From NCBI GenBank assembly GCA_905221605.1, contig CAJNDS010002498.1:62001-126000 (forward strand): a stretch of 64,000 bases of DNA, in the 5' to 3' direction. Source of the stretch: Symbiodinium natans (Eukaryota; Sar; Dinophyceae; Suessiales; Symbiodiniaceae). The notes beneath the pieces were generated by a model that was given only the letters and a program-made list of their open reading frames with translations, had not been told where the DNA came from and did no database searches. This document shows positions 1 to 9,500 of the stretch, piece after piece. A program made the translations under genes and the position numbers. Numbering within the stretch: the stretch's first letter is position 1; every line of letters begins with the position of its first letter.

Positions 1-290
1 CAGCCATCGGGTTGTCGTCTCTGCCAGCGTCAAGCCTTTCTGCAGGTCCTGAGGGCTTGCTCAGAACTCCGAGAAAAAACACGGCACCGGCAGATTTTCC
101 GCAATGATTGGGCTTGCCATTTCCTGGTTTCTTTCTACGGGAGCCCTGGACCCCGTCCTCAAGCTTGTCGCTTAGCTCGGACTGCACCCAGGTGAGATTC
201 GTGGAGGCCTCTGAGTGGCTTGACAGCCGCGTCCAGCTCTCCATCAGCGATTCCTGGGATCGCCTGGTTGCCTGCAGCTTTACGGTTTGG
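1..290 (-). CDS. Exon-like island, unknown product
   Basis: One minus-strand frame is open from about 290 to the window edge. Its first part is hydrophilic and helical (for example SLMESWTRLSSHSEAS and WVQSELSDKLEDGV), the type of composition seen in real exons here. The part nearest the window edge is glycine- and proline-rich and may be intron. The gene would continue beyond the left edge. I do not recognise the product and splice sites are not fixed. Confidence 0.4.
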
Positions 291-454
291 GGTTTTGGGC
301 TGCAGCTTGGGGAATCGCTGTAGTGTCGCAAGCTGCGCCATGTCGTGTAAGGGCTTAAACTATGGCGCTGTTCTTTTGAAGACTCATGGACTTCTTGATG
401 GTAAAGGAGAAACCCCCCCAAACCCTAAACCCTAAACCCTAAACCCTAAACCCT

Positions 455-562
455 AAGGAGGGCCTCCAGAGAGCGGAGGGATTCCTGAAGGGCCACGTGC
501 ACGTCGTCGTCGGAGCCCATGAGGCCGCTGATGTTCAGCTGGCCCTGCTGCATATCCTGAGT
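455..562 (-). CDS. Exon-like island, unknown product
   Basis: The minus strand reads DMQQGQLNISGLMGSDDDVH and then VALQESLRSLEAL between two telomere-type tracts. An AG acceptor precedes the frame. The acidic/helical composition suggests an exon. It ends directly at a CCCTAAA array, and its 5' edge is the site of a telomere-type tract flanked by a direct repeat. Product unknown. Confidence 0.45.
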
Positions 563-654
563 CTAAGAGGGTTTAGGGTTTAGGGTTTAGGGTTTAGGGT
601 TTAGGGTTTAGGGTTTGGGGTTTTAAAAACCCTCTGCTGCATATCCTGAGTCTA
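545..654. repeat. Telomere-type tract flanked by 21-bp direct repeat
   Basis: The 21-base sequence at 545-565 is repeated exactly at 634-654. The 68 bp between them are a TTTAGGG array whose ends are roughly inverted (AGAGGGTTT on the left, AAACCCT on the right). This has the look of an insertion with target-site duplication, or of templated break repair. Confidence 0.7.
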
Positions 655-676
655 GCTTTCATCTGATGCAATGCTC

Positions 677-786
677 ATCTGGGGGTTTCCAACATTAGGG
701 GTACCTTATTGGGGTCCTTATTATCGGGGAATCTTATACTATTTGGGGGTCGATATTAGGGGTCCCTATGTTCCGAAACCCCCATC
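677..786. mobile_element. MITE family B, copy 1
   Basis: About 110 bp with inverted ends (GGGGGTTTCC on the left, GAAACCCCC on the right) and an internal core resembling GACCCCCAA/TAGGATTCCCTTATAATAAGG in reverse. At least nine relatives with the same core occur in this window (near 3382, 6034, 13514, 18170, 20697, 28320, 31672, 33949 and 37058). There is no coding capacity. Confidence 0.65.
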
Positions 787-799
787 TGGGGGAGGGTTC

Positions 800-1190
800 A
801 AGAAACAGAGCCGGAGCAAAGCTGCAGGCCAGGGGCCATGACGAGGCTCAGGACCTGGCGCAGATATCACAGCACAGCGAGCTGTCGCTTGTCTCTGAGC
901 ACTCGGTCCCCAGACATGGGCACCTTAGCCTTAGGCCCTCCTAATTTACAAGACGCCCACAGGGGCAAACGGCAGCACCGTGCAAACCAGCACGCCCGGA
1001 CGCACCCAGCACCGCGATACTATTGCAAAGTCACTTTTTACGCTTTGTATGGGATTGAACGGGAACGGCACCTCAGTGCGCTGGCGTGTAAGCTCCGACC
1101 GGAAGATCTTCGTCAGCTTCTCCCGGGACCTGGGAAGTTCGCACCAGGTCGTCTGCATGGCTGTGAAAGAAGGGACATGGAAAAGCCCTA
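800..1190. other. Coding-like islands of uncertain strand
   Basis: Two islands look coding but the strand is unclear. At about 815-925 the plus strand is open with a hydrophilic frame (AQDLAQISQHSELSLVSEHS), while one minus frame is broken. At about 1050-1170 both strands are open: minus ELPRSREKLTKIFRSELTRQ, plus LSALACKLRPEDLRQLL. Transcript data would be needed to choose. Confidence 0.3.
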
Positions 1191-1199
1191 AGCCGTCTG

Positions 1200-1825
1200 A
1201 ACCCAAAATCCCAAGCACTGAAGAAGTTCTCATTGCGTGCTCACCGACGCTAAACGCTCCCACATGAACCAAGGCCTTGACTCTCTGGGCAGCACCTGCA
1301 GAATATATTGAATTGCATGCAAAGCGGCATCTCGCTGGCATCCTCAGGCGGCTTTCATGCAAGAGAGGCGGGAGCTTCTGACTTTCACCATGCTCGCTGA
1401 AACCCCTCAAGGCTAGGGGTGTTAGCATGGCTTGGGATGTCAGCCCTCTATCGCCGGCAAGATGAGATGGTGGCTGCGTAAGTATGAAGGATACTCTTGG
1501 CCTCTTAGAGGGGAATTGGGTTAAGGAAAAGGGCTACTGTATGATACGGGGATATATGTGCGGTGCCCAGTTCTCCACTTACACTTTATCCCTAAATCCT
1601 ATCAGCATTGATGTTGCCATTGCGAACACGCCTCAACAGGATCGGACATGATTTAGCCCTACCATGTGCTAGTGCCCAGCCCAGCTGGGATGAACGTTTA
1701 GGACTTGGGGGTGAGGACCTCAACCGGGAACCTTATGCTCGGGGTCGAGTTCTGACGTCTCATGTCCCAAACACAAGACCTCAATCACACTGCAGAGTAA
1801 CTCCGTTGTATTTCAGACTTTGCGG
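1200..1825. other. Stretch without recognised gene
   Basis: Unique sequence. Only short open frames on both strands are present, none with convincing composition or a repeat relationship to other parts of the window. Confidence 0.4.
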
Positions 1826-1934
1826 TTGGGATGTTCCCCCTTTTCTCTTCACAGCCCTTCATAGGGAGTCTCGCACCCCCCCTAGTACGATCCCTACTAA
1901 GGACTTTTAACGCAAAAAAGGTGGAACATCCCAA
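1826..1934. mobile_element. MITE family A, copy 1
   Basis: Bounded by TTGGGATGTTCCCCCTTTT on the left and AAGGTGGAACATCCCAA on the right, with the shared internal words CAGCCCTTCATAGGG and CCCTACTAAGGAC. Related copies are at 2760, 31897 and 39534. Confidence 0.7.
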
Positions 1935-1944
1935 CATTCAACCT

Positions 1945-2060
1945 TTGCCGAGTAGCCAGCTCGCGCTGCTGCATGATATCCGAGGCCAGCTGCAGCAAAG
2001 ACAGCGGAGTCGCGAGCGAGCGCTTTCCTGCGGCCGGTGAGGAGCCATGGCGCATGCAGG
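1945..2060 (-). CDS. Exon-like island, unknown product
   Basis: The minus strand is open with helical composition (SLATPLSLLQLASDIMQQRE). It lies just outside MITE A copy 1. It is probably one exon of a minus-strand gene; product and borders unknown. Confidence 0.4.
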
Positions 2061-2069
2061 AAGCTCCAG

Positions 2070-2700
2070 AAAGTTGGGGAGCAGGGTTTGAGGATGACTT
2101 GAGCTGAGATTCCCTTTAGTATACCTTTTTTGGGGGTATGGGGATAAGGACGTTCCAACTTTTTGGGGTTTACTGCAGTTTCCCAAGCACACCGCGCCCC
2201 CAAGTCCACAAAAACTTTGTGAATTGAGTCGTTCTTCCCCCCAAATTTGGGAGTTCGTGTTAGGGGCTCTAAGGGTGCCTTAACTATATGGGGTAACCCA
2301 AAAAAAAAGGATCCCAATTCAGAGAACTAAACATATCCATCTTGGGGTTTGCCCCCCCCCTGAACTTCACTGCCCTGATCTGCGCCTCTGGGCAGGAGCC
2401 GCCGGGCACTCAAGGCAAAGCGCTGGCCTGCCCACGAAGGGACTCTTTCGAACTCTGGGTCCCTTGTTGAGACCCTGAATTTAAAAAATAAATAAACACA
2501 ACAAAACTCAAAAATCAACATAAATATAATTATATATATATATATAGACACATAAACAAGACAATTAAAAGGCAAAAATGGCCCTAGACTTGGAAGTCGG
2601 CAGGCCCATGTGCCCTTGAAGGCGTCCGTCGCCTCGGGCCATGAAGAACCCCTGGGCCCCTTTGATCCCCAACAGCCAGACATGAACAACCTTCATGGGG
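2070..2700. other. Stretch without recognised gene
   Basis: Includes an AT-rich patch with a TA microsatellite near 2526-2546. A short minus-strand open stretch near 2350-2450 is not convincing. Confidence 0.35.
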
Positions 2701-2759
2701 ATCATACTAGAAACCCTAAACCCTAAACCCTAAACCCTAAACCCAAAACCCCTGAACAA

Positions 2760-2853
2760 TTGGGATGTGCCCTCATACGACCAGCCCTTCATGGGGATCA
2801 TAATAGGGGGTACTGGAGTTTTTTGACTGTTAGTATAAGGGGGAACATCCCAA
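2760..2853. mobile_element. MITE family A, copy 2
   Basis: Begins TTGGGATGTGCCCTC and ends AGGGGGAACATCCCAA. Internal words CCCTTCATGGGGATCATAATAG and GACTGTTAGTATAAG are shared with the other copies. A fragment of the same internal sequence (CTTCATGGGGATCATA) lies just before the preceding telomere-type array at 2691-2706. Confidence 0.7.
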
Positions 2854-2889
2854 CCCTAAACCCTAAACCTGCAGGATATTGTAACCGCA

Positions 2890-2985
2890 AAAAATCATAA
2901 GCCGAGGGAGCACCGGCGCCTCGATCCAGTAGCCACTGCCTCTGAATCTGCAGCTGCTTTGCCAACAGAGGGATCAGTCCTCATT
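2890..2985 (-). CDS. Exon-like island, unknown product
   Basis: The minus strand reads LLAKQLQIQRQWLLD in an open helical frame. A weakly similar minus-strand stretch is at about 3140-3225 (LIPLLAIEHFVF), perhaps a decayed duplicate, although that segment is also open on the plus strand. Confidence 0.35.
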
Positions 2986-3381
2986 CGCGTTTTGAGTTGG
3001 GCGTTTGGGATTTGGGGTTGCTTTGCTTTGGGGTCCAACCCTAACCCTAAACCCTAAACCCTAAACCCTAAACCCTAAACCCTAAACCCTAAACCCTAAA
3101 CCCTAAACCCTAAACCCTAAACGGGGGGAAGTTGCAGGGAAAGGCTATGGGCTTCCATTACGAATACAAAGTGCTCTATGGCCAGCAGAGGTATCAGGCC
3201 CTCAACCGCGCAGAGTTGTGGAACTTTGGGATTTAGGGTTGCAGTTTAGGTCGTTTAGGGGTTGGGGCTTTCGGGTTCCTTTACAGGGGGATCCTGTTTA
3301 TGTATGCTTCCATTGTGCAAGGTACCACGACAGAAATCCAAACTTGAAAATCCCAAATTCAAAAGTGGACTTCATGACCAC

Positions 3382-3530
3382 CATGGGGGTTTGCGAGAAT
3401 AAGGGAACCCCTAAACAGACCCCCAAAATAGCAGGATCCCCTTATAATAAGGACCCGACAAGGCAACCCTAATACCCTAAACCCTAAACCCTAAACCCTA
3501 AACCCTAAACCCGAAACCCTAAACCCCCCA
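3382..3530. mobile_element. MITE family B, copy 2, running into a telomere-type array
   Basis: Starts CATGGGGGTTTGCGAGAATA and carries the core AGCAGGATCCCCTTATAATAAGG. Its far end is missing: at the position where intact copies read ACCCCTAATTTCGGAAACCCCC, this copy runs directly into CCCTAAA units. Confidence 0.65.
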
Positions 3531-3539
3531 TCGCTCCGA

Positions 3540-3622
3540 GCCTGTCTCTGGCGCATGGGACACGTCGCCCGTCTCCCAGAGCTTGCGCAGCGCTTCCCTG
3601 ACTGCCTCAGCGCCCACTTGGG
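3540..3622 (-). CDS. Exon-like island, unknown product
   Basis: Minus-strand frame with AVREALRKLWETGDVSHAPE, helical and charged, between a CCCTAAA array and a TTCAGGG/TTTAGGG array. Product unknown. Confidence 0.45.
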
Positions 3623-3689
3623 TTTAGGGTTCAGGGTTCAGGGTTCAGGGTTTAGGGTTTAGGGTTTAGGGTTTAGGGTTTAGGGTTTG

Positions 3690-4385
3690 ACCATCGCAGC
3701 TGAACCTAAATAAATCCTAAGGGTACCCTTTTTGGGGGCCCCTTTAAGGGGATTCTATTCTACTTGGGTATCAAAGGCGTGCCCCTACTTTGGGAAATAC
3801 TCACCTGAGAAATTCAACAAGTAGACTGGGATCCGGGCCGGCCCACCCGTTTCCGACACTTCCTCGGATTCTGCAGCGTCAGGCAAGCTCAGAAAAAGAG
3901 AGGCGCGAAAACAGCAGCACAACCTGTCTGACAGTTCTGAGAATCGACGCAGCTTAACAGCGCCATGGCACCATTGAAATTGATGTTATATGTTCTGTCA
4001 TACATGCTTGTTATGTTATCTGCAAAATATTGTAATAACGTAAACCATGAAAAAATATGTACTATGATGCAGAAAGAGATAGATGCTACTTAAAAACATT
4101 AATGAGAGTTAATAAGGTTAATACTGATGGCAATGTTGTCATACCTTCGACCCCCCCCCCCCCCCCCCCCCCCCCCGCAATCCTCCCTTAAGGCTTCCAA
4201 AAAGTCTGTGTGTACTAGCTATGTCTTAGACAGCTAGTAGCAACTAGCAAATAGCCGTACGACCTTCGGCTTTCGAAAGTGTCTGCAACAACTGCTGAAC
4301 GCTACTAGCTAGCAATTGGCGAACCAAGTTGCGGTTACACGACCCCCCCCCCGAAGCCAACAAGCCACTACGAGCTGATCGCTGA
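3690..4385. other. Stretch without recognised gene
   Basis: Contains a possible decayed foldback element near 3710-3790, a run of 26 C at 4151-4176 and a second C run near 4345-4353. The rest is unique sequence with repeated CTAGCTA/CTAGCAA words. No coding frame is supported. Confidence 0.5.
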
Positions 4386-4984
4386 CGATTTGCTGGCGAA
4401 TAGTGTGCTATTCGCAATTGTAACCAGGGCCCGGTCAGCGATGTTTGCTGTAAGTCTTGTGCTATTTTCAGAAGGCCTTTCGTGTGCTGTTTCCTTGGAG
4501 GCCCGGGGGGGGGCTGCTGGGGAGGGAGGGATGTTCTACGAGAACGTTCATGAAAACTCTATTGCTAATGATAGAAATAGTCATAATCATAATAATATTA
4601 GTAATACTAGTAATCATAACAACAATAATCATAGCCCAAGGTGCCCCCGCCCGCGCGCGGAGCTCGAAGAGGAGCAGCCTGGCTTCGTAGACTTCCTGGC
4701 AAGGAGATGTAGCTAGGGTTTAGGGTTTAGGGTTTAGGGTTTAGGGTTTAGGGTTTAGGGTTTAGGGTTTAGGGTTTAGGGTTTAGGGTTTAGGGTTCAG
4801 GGTTTAGGGTTCAGGGTTCAGGGTTCAGGGTTCAGGGCTTAGGGTTTAGGGCCATGGTCTCCCCCAATGAGGGGGAGGGGGGGGGAAGGGGATCCTGTTG
4901 TATGAGGGATTCCATCCTCGGGATTCCATCTTCCGATCTCCCCCAAGACAAAGGGGGGGATCCTGTTTCAGAAGGGATTCCATC

Positions 4985-5260
4985 TTTATAAATAAGTAAA
5001 TATATATATATATATATTTTTATTTATTTATGTATATATTTATATATATTTTTATGTTTTTGTATGTTTATTTAATATAAAAAGATATAAATATATATAA
5101 AAATATAATATATATATATATATATATATATAAACATATAAATATATATATAATTGTATATATAAAAATAAATATAAATATATATATATATATATATAAA
5201 GATATAAATAAATATATAAATATGTATATATATATATATATGTATATGAAAATGATTTAA
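4985..5260. repeat. AT-rich low-complexity block
   Basis: Almost pure A+T, made of TATATA and AAATATA runs. It stands out sharply from the GC-richer surroundings and leads into the AT-rich open region to its right. Confidence 0.85.
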
Positions 5261-5266
5261 TTATTT

Positions 5267-5700
5267 ATGATCTACATTTTATATTTTTATGATTTTTATT
5301 TATTGTGTAACATATTTTTCAATCGATACATTAAAACAAGTGTGATATTATGCTATTGTAGTAGTAATGATGAAGATTCAAGATCAGATACACCACATGA
5401 TAGAGAAAGTGATAATGATGACAGAAAAGGTAATGAAAATTATGCAGAAAGACCTGTAGATAAAAAATATGGACATCATGGTATACATATAAAACGATAT
5501 GAAAATTTTAAATAATAATAATAATAATAGTAATAATAAATCAATGCTTATTGAAAATTCGAAGACCGGCCTTCGGGTGAATTACATAGGCGAAATTTTT
5601 TCAATTAAAAGCACATCATACTCATATCACACAGAGCATGTCTGTATAAAAAATTTTTCAATTAGATTTTTAATTGAATATAGGGGCCCCTCTACTATGG
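5267..5700 (+). other. AT-rich open region of foreign composition
   Basis: Two plus-strand open frames of AT-rich codon use lie here. The first (5267-5515) goes from a hydrophobic start (IYILYFYDFYLLCNIFF) to a charged end (DRESDNDDRKGNENYAERPV). The second starts with poly-N (NNNNNNSNNK). Codon and base use differ from every other island in the window. It could be an organelle- or symbiont-derived fragment, or AT-rich intergenic DNA with chance frames. No domain was recognised. Confidence 0.35.
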
Positions 5701-6033
5701 AGGAGCAGCCCCATATTCTATGGAGTTGGGGATTGCCAAAGCCACAGGGGGGTGGTGCTAAGCTCAGGCCCCCGTTTGAGTCTAACAGTCGGCTGGGTGC
5801 TTGTTGGTGTCCCTGTTCGAAGGAGTCTCTTAGATTTAGGGCACCCAAAGGGAACCTCACTTATCCAACAACCCTCATCCCGAAAGAACCCTCCGAGCAA
5901 TCGACACGCCACCCGTAGCCCAAACGTGGCAAATTCTCCAAATTTGGATCCCTGTGTCTATGCCCACCGACGAACCAAAAAAAAAGGTAAGATCCAAGCT
6001 TCCTATGTATTTGGGCTTTGCATAAACACTTGA

Positions 6034-6140
6034 TATAGAGGTTTGCGAAAATCAGTGGCCCCCAATATAGACCCCCAAAGAGTAGGATCCCCTTATAATA
6101 AGGACCCCCATGAAGTACCCCTAATTTCGGAAACCCCCAT
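6034..6140. mobile_element. MITE family B, copy 3
   Basis: A fairly complete copy: AGAGGTTTGCGAAAATC at the left, core GAGTAGGATCCCCTTATAATAAGG, right end CCCCTAATTTCGGAAACCCCC. It is useful as the reference form of the family. Confidence 0.75.
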
Positions 6141-6549
6141 GTAAACAATCTTAGGATCCCAATCTGCGTGCCCCGGGGATCCCGGTTGAAGAGGAGCTTC
6201 CACTAGCAGCAGGAATGCGGCCCCGAATCCCTGCTTAAAGCCCTCATTCAGGTGAACGTGTCCTTGCACGGCTTGCCCTCAAACCCACCCCCGAAACGCC
6301 CCAGACCAAAACAGGTTGGGGTAATAAACCCTAAACCCTAAACCCGAAACCCTAAGCATCAATGACACCCGCTTCCCAAGCCCCAACCCCAAACCCAAAA
6401 CGCGGGGCCTGCCGCAGCCCAGTCATCTCGTGCTTCGCCTTCGCGTCCTCCCCGCACTTTGGCGCGCCGGCTTAGGGTCTGGGGTCCTACATTAGGGGTT
6501 GAGGGTTTTGGGGTTAAGGGGTTAGGGTTTTGGGTTTACCCGAACTTCG

Positions 6550-9500
6550 GGGCTTCAGGGCGTCGAGGCGCTCCTGGAGGTACTTCTTCCTGGCATGCAG
6601 GCGGCTCCGTAGATCCTGGATCTCTTTCTCCAGCGAGGCCTGCCTCATTGCACATGGGCTGGGATGCTCCCCCCTGTACTAGCAGTTGTGAGTACCCTGC
6701 AAGGGATCCTCTTTGGCGTCCGACTTACAAACCCTGCTGAATACTACTTAGGAAGTGTCCCCCGATCCTCCGAGTAAAATGCCCTGGAATCTGAATCCGT
6801 GTTAAAAGTGCCTGGCCCTTAGCTAGGTAAACTCACGGCTGATATTCGCCTTGGGGGCCTGGCATGCTGCTAGCACACCCTAAACCCTAAACCATAAACC
6901 CCAAACCCTAAACCCTAAACCCCAAAGCCTAACCCATGATCCATGGTTCTGTCGACGGCCGGCCTCATGATGCCTTGGCGCTCGTGCACCTCACGCTGCC
7001 TTCGCATGCGCAGGGCGTGCGCTTGGCCCATGACCTCAGAAGAAGGCTTCCCAGACAGAAGATACTAATAATAACAATAGTAGTAATAATAGTAATACTA
7101 CTCATCATAACCATATTTGTAATAGTAGTAATAATTATCATCATCATAAGAATACTCCCCAAGAAACCCTATAAAGGAAAAACAACCAAAAAAAAACTGC
7201 ACCCAGATCACACGGCGTCAGGGATATGTGGGAGGTGTTCTACGTTAGGGTCCCACTTGGGCCCTGCTTATGAGGGACCCTTAGCTGCGAACATCCTATA
7301 TAAAGTTGCAAGGGGCCACCAGTTCAAGGGGCCTCATGCCTTCTCCACTGCAGCGTCACGGTTTGGGGCAACCCTAAACCCTAAGGGTCTAGTGCCAAGG
7401 AGGGACAGTCATCCTCTGCGATATGTTTGACTGCAGCAGATCCTGCAGCGTCGTCCACAGCTGGATGTTTCGGTCGTTGTCCTTGACCTGCACATGGTTG
7501 TTGACCATTCTGGGCCCTTACTGGGTGTCTCGACGAGAATCCTCTTTTGTAAGGTGTTCAAAAGGGCCGCGATTTAGATCAAGCGGAGCGCGAGCACTCG
7601 CAACATAGCAACTGGAATGCCGCATCAGTGGAAGGTGGGCCCTGCGACGCAAATCCTAGGACGGCTTGCACCTTGAACACTAAACAGCAACCTGCACCCC
7701 AACTCATAAATTGCAACACCGCGTTCGAATCATTTCTGGGCCCATCAGACCACGCGCGGGGGCTGCTCGGGCCTTTGGCATTTGGGGTCCCTCGTGATCC
7801 GCTGGAGACCCCTTATGGACCCCGAAACCTTGAAGAGGTAACAGACCCCGGCCCTTCTCGGGCCCTTTAGTTGAGTCAAAGCCCCTCAATGCTGAGAGCT
7901 CCCCCCCAGAAACTTGTTGGCAGCGGAGCCAACGATTTTTAGCAGGGCTTCTTTCTGCAATCCGAACCCTAAACCCTAAACCCAGAAGCCCGAAACGACG
8001 AGCTCCGCCCCTCAGGGCCCCGGCCAGAGCCGACCGCGCCGTGTCCACAGCCCTCTTCAGCTTCCCATACCTGTTTAGGGTTTAGGGTTTAGGGTTTGGG
8101 GTTTGGGGTTTGGGGTTTAGGGTTTGGGGTTTGGGGTTTGGGGTTTAGGGTTTGGGGTTTAGGGTTTAGGGTTTCTCCAACTGCTCTTCGAGTCCAGTTT
8201 CCAACGAACTGACATTGGAATGTTACTGGCTTGTGGTCAAAAACCAGGCAATTCATTTGAACCAAAAAAAGCGTTTATAGATATAGCCCAGACACTCCGT
8301 CTTGAGACTCTCAAGCTCCCGCGCGTACCTTTCCTTGCACGTCTCACGACACTGCTACACCTTCTCTATACAGGTCGCACCCGACGTCAATCTAACCACG
8401 TCAAGGCTCGGTGGCTTCTCGCTTGCGCTCCTCGAACTCGGCAATAGAGGTGAGCCTCGAGACTGGCACAGGACGGGAGAAGGGTTGGGACCAGGCTCGG
8501 ATAGGCAGGGTCTGGCAAATCCATGCGCAGACCTGGCAGCCTATATAGTCTCCAGCAAAGGGAGGAGCACCCTAAACCCTAAACCCTAAAGCTGCGCTTT
8601 CGGGCTTTCTTCGAACTGCTGCAATTTGCTTTCGCCGAGCGGCATGAGCTTTTGCTTGCGGGCCAGCTCAAAGAGCTCGGCCTCCGTGGCCTCGTGCTCT
8701 TTCACCAAGTTGTTGTGCCGGTGCATGCCTGCACTAGGCACAGGGCACATGGGCACCACCCGTGGTGCGGCCGCAACATTGAGAATCATTGTAAGAAATG
8801 GCGTGTCGAACCCACTCCTTCGGCGATCTCCTGGACGAGCGAGGTCAGGACCTCAGCAGATGATCTCAAACCCCCCACCCACCCATGTCGGCTCCCACCC
8901 CCCACCTTCTTGACCTTTTCGACCGAGTCGGCCATGCTCGCAGTAGATCGCGTCACCAGCCGCAAGTGCACCTCCATGAGGTCATCGGTCTTCTTCCGCT
9001 GCGCGTCCAGCCACTGGTTCTCCTCAGTGCGCTTCAGCATGCCCTGTGCAGGCTCCGCGTGAGCCGCTCGGGTTGGGTAGCTACTTCTAAGCGGCACCTA
9101 CAGGTCTACTTGTCATGTATCATGAACCGCTTCGCGTGCGCGCCCCCCCCCCCCCCCGAACCACCGAGCCGCCTGCACTGCAACACACGGCAACCGTCAC
9201 CGACATTCACTCTTCACTGAGGTCCCCACATGTTCGTTCATGCGCATCATGCGCTCAAACTCGTTCATGTCGTATTTTCGCGAAGGCTCGCTTAGCACGA
9301 CCTGACAGCACGGGCGGCCAGGTGGCCACACAAGCACCACAAAGATCCCGCAACGGAGTCACACAAACCACGCAGTCTAAAACCTCTACATATATATATA
9401 TGGGTCACCGCCTATAGCGGTTCCCCTGTGTTTTTTGCACAATCCCTTAAACCATTCAACCAAGAATCCCTCAAACCATTAAACCATTAAACCATTAAAC

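Noticed and set aside
2691-2804. Direct repeat CTTCATGGGGATCATA as a target duplication around a telomere-type tract
   Set aside because: The repeated word is internal sequence of MITE family A, so a partial MITE copy explains it better.
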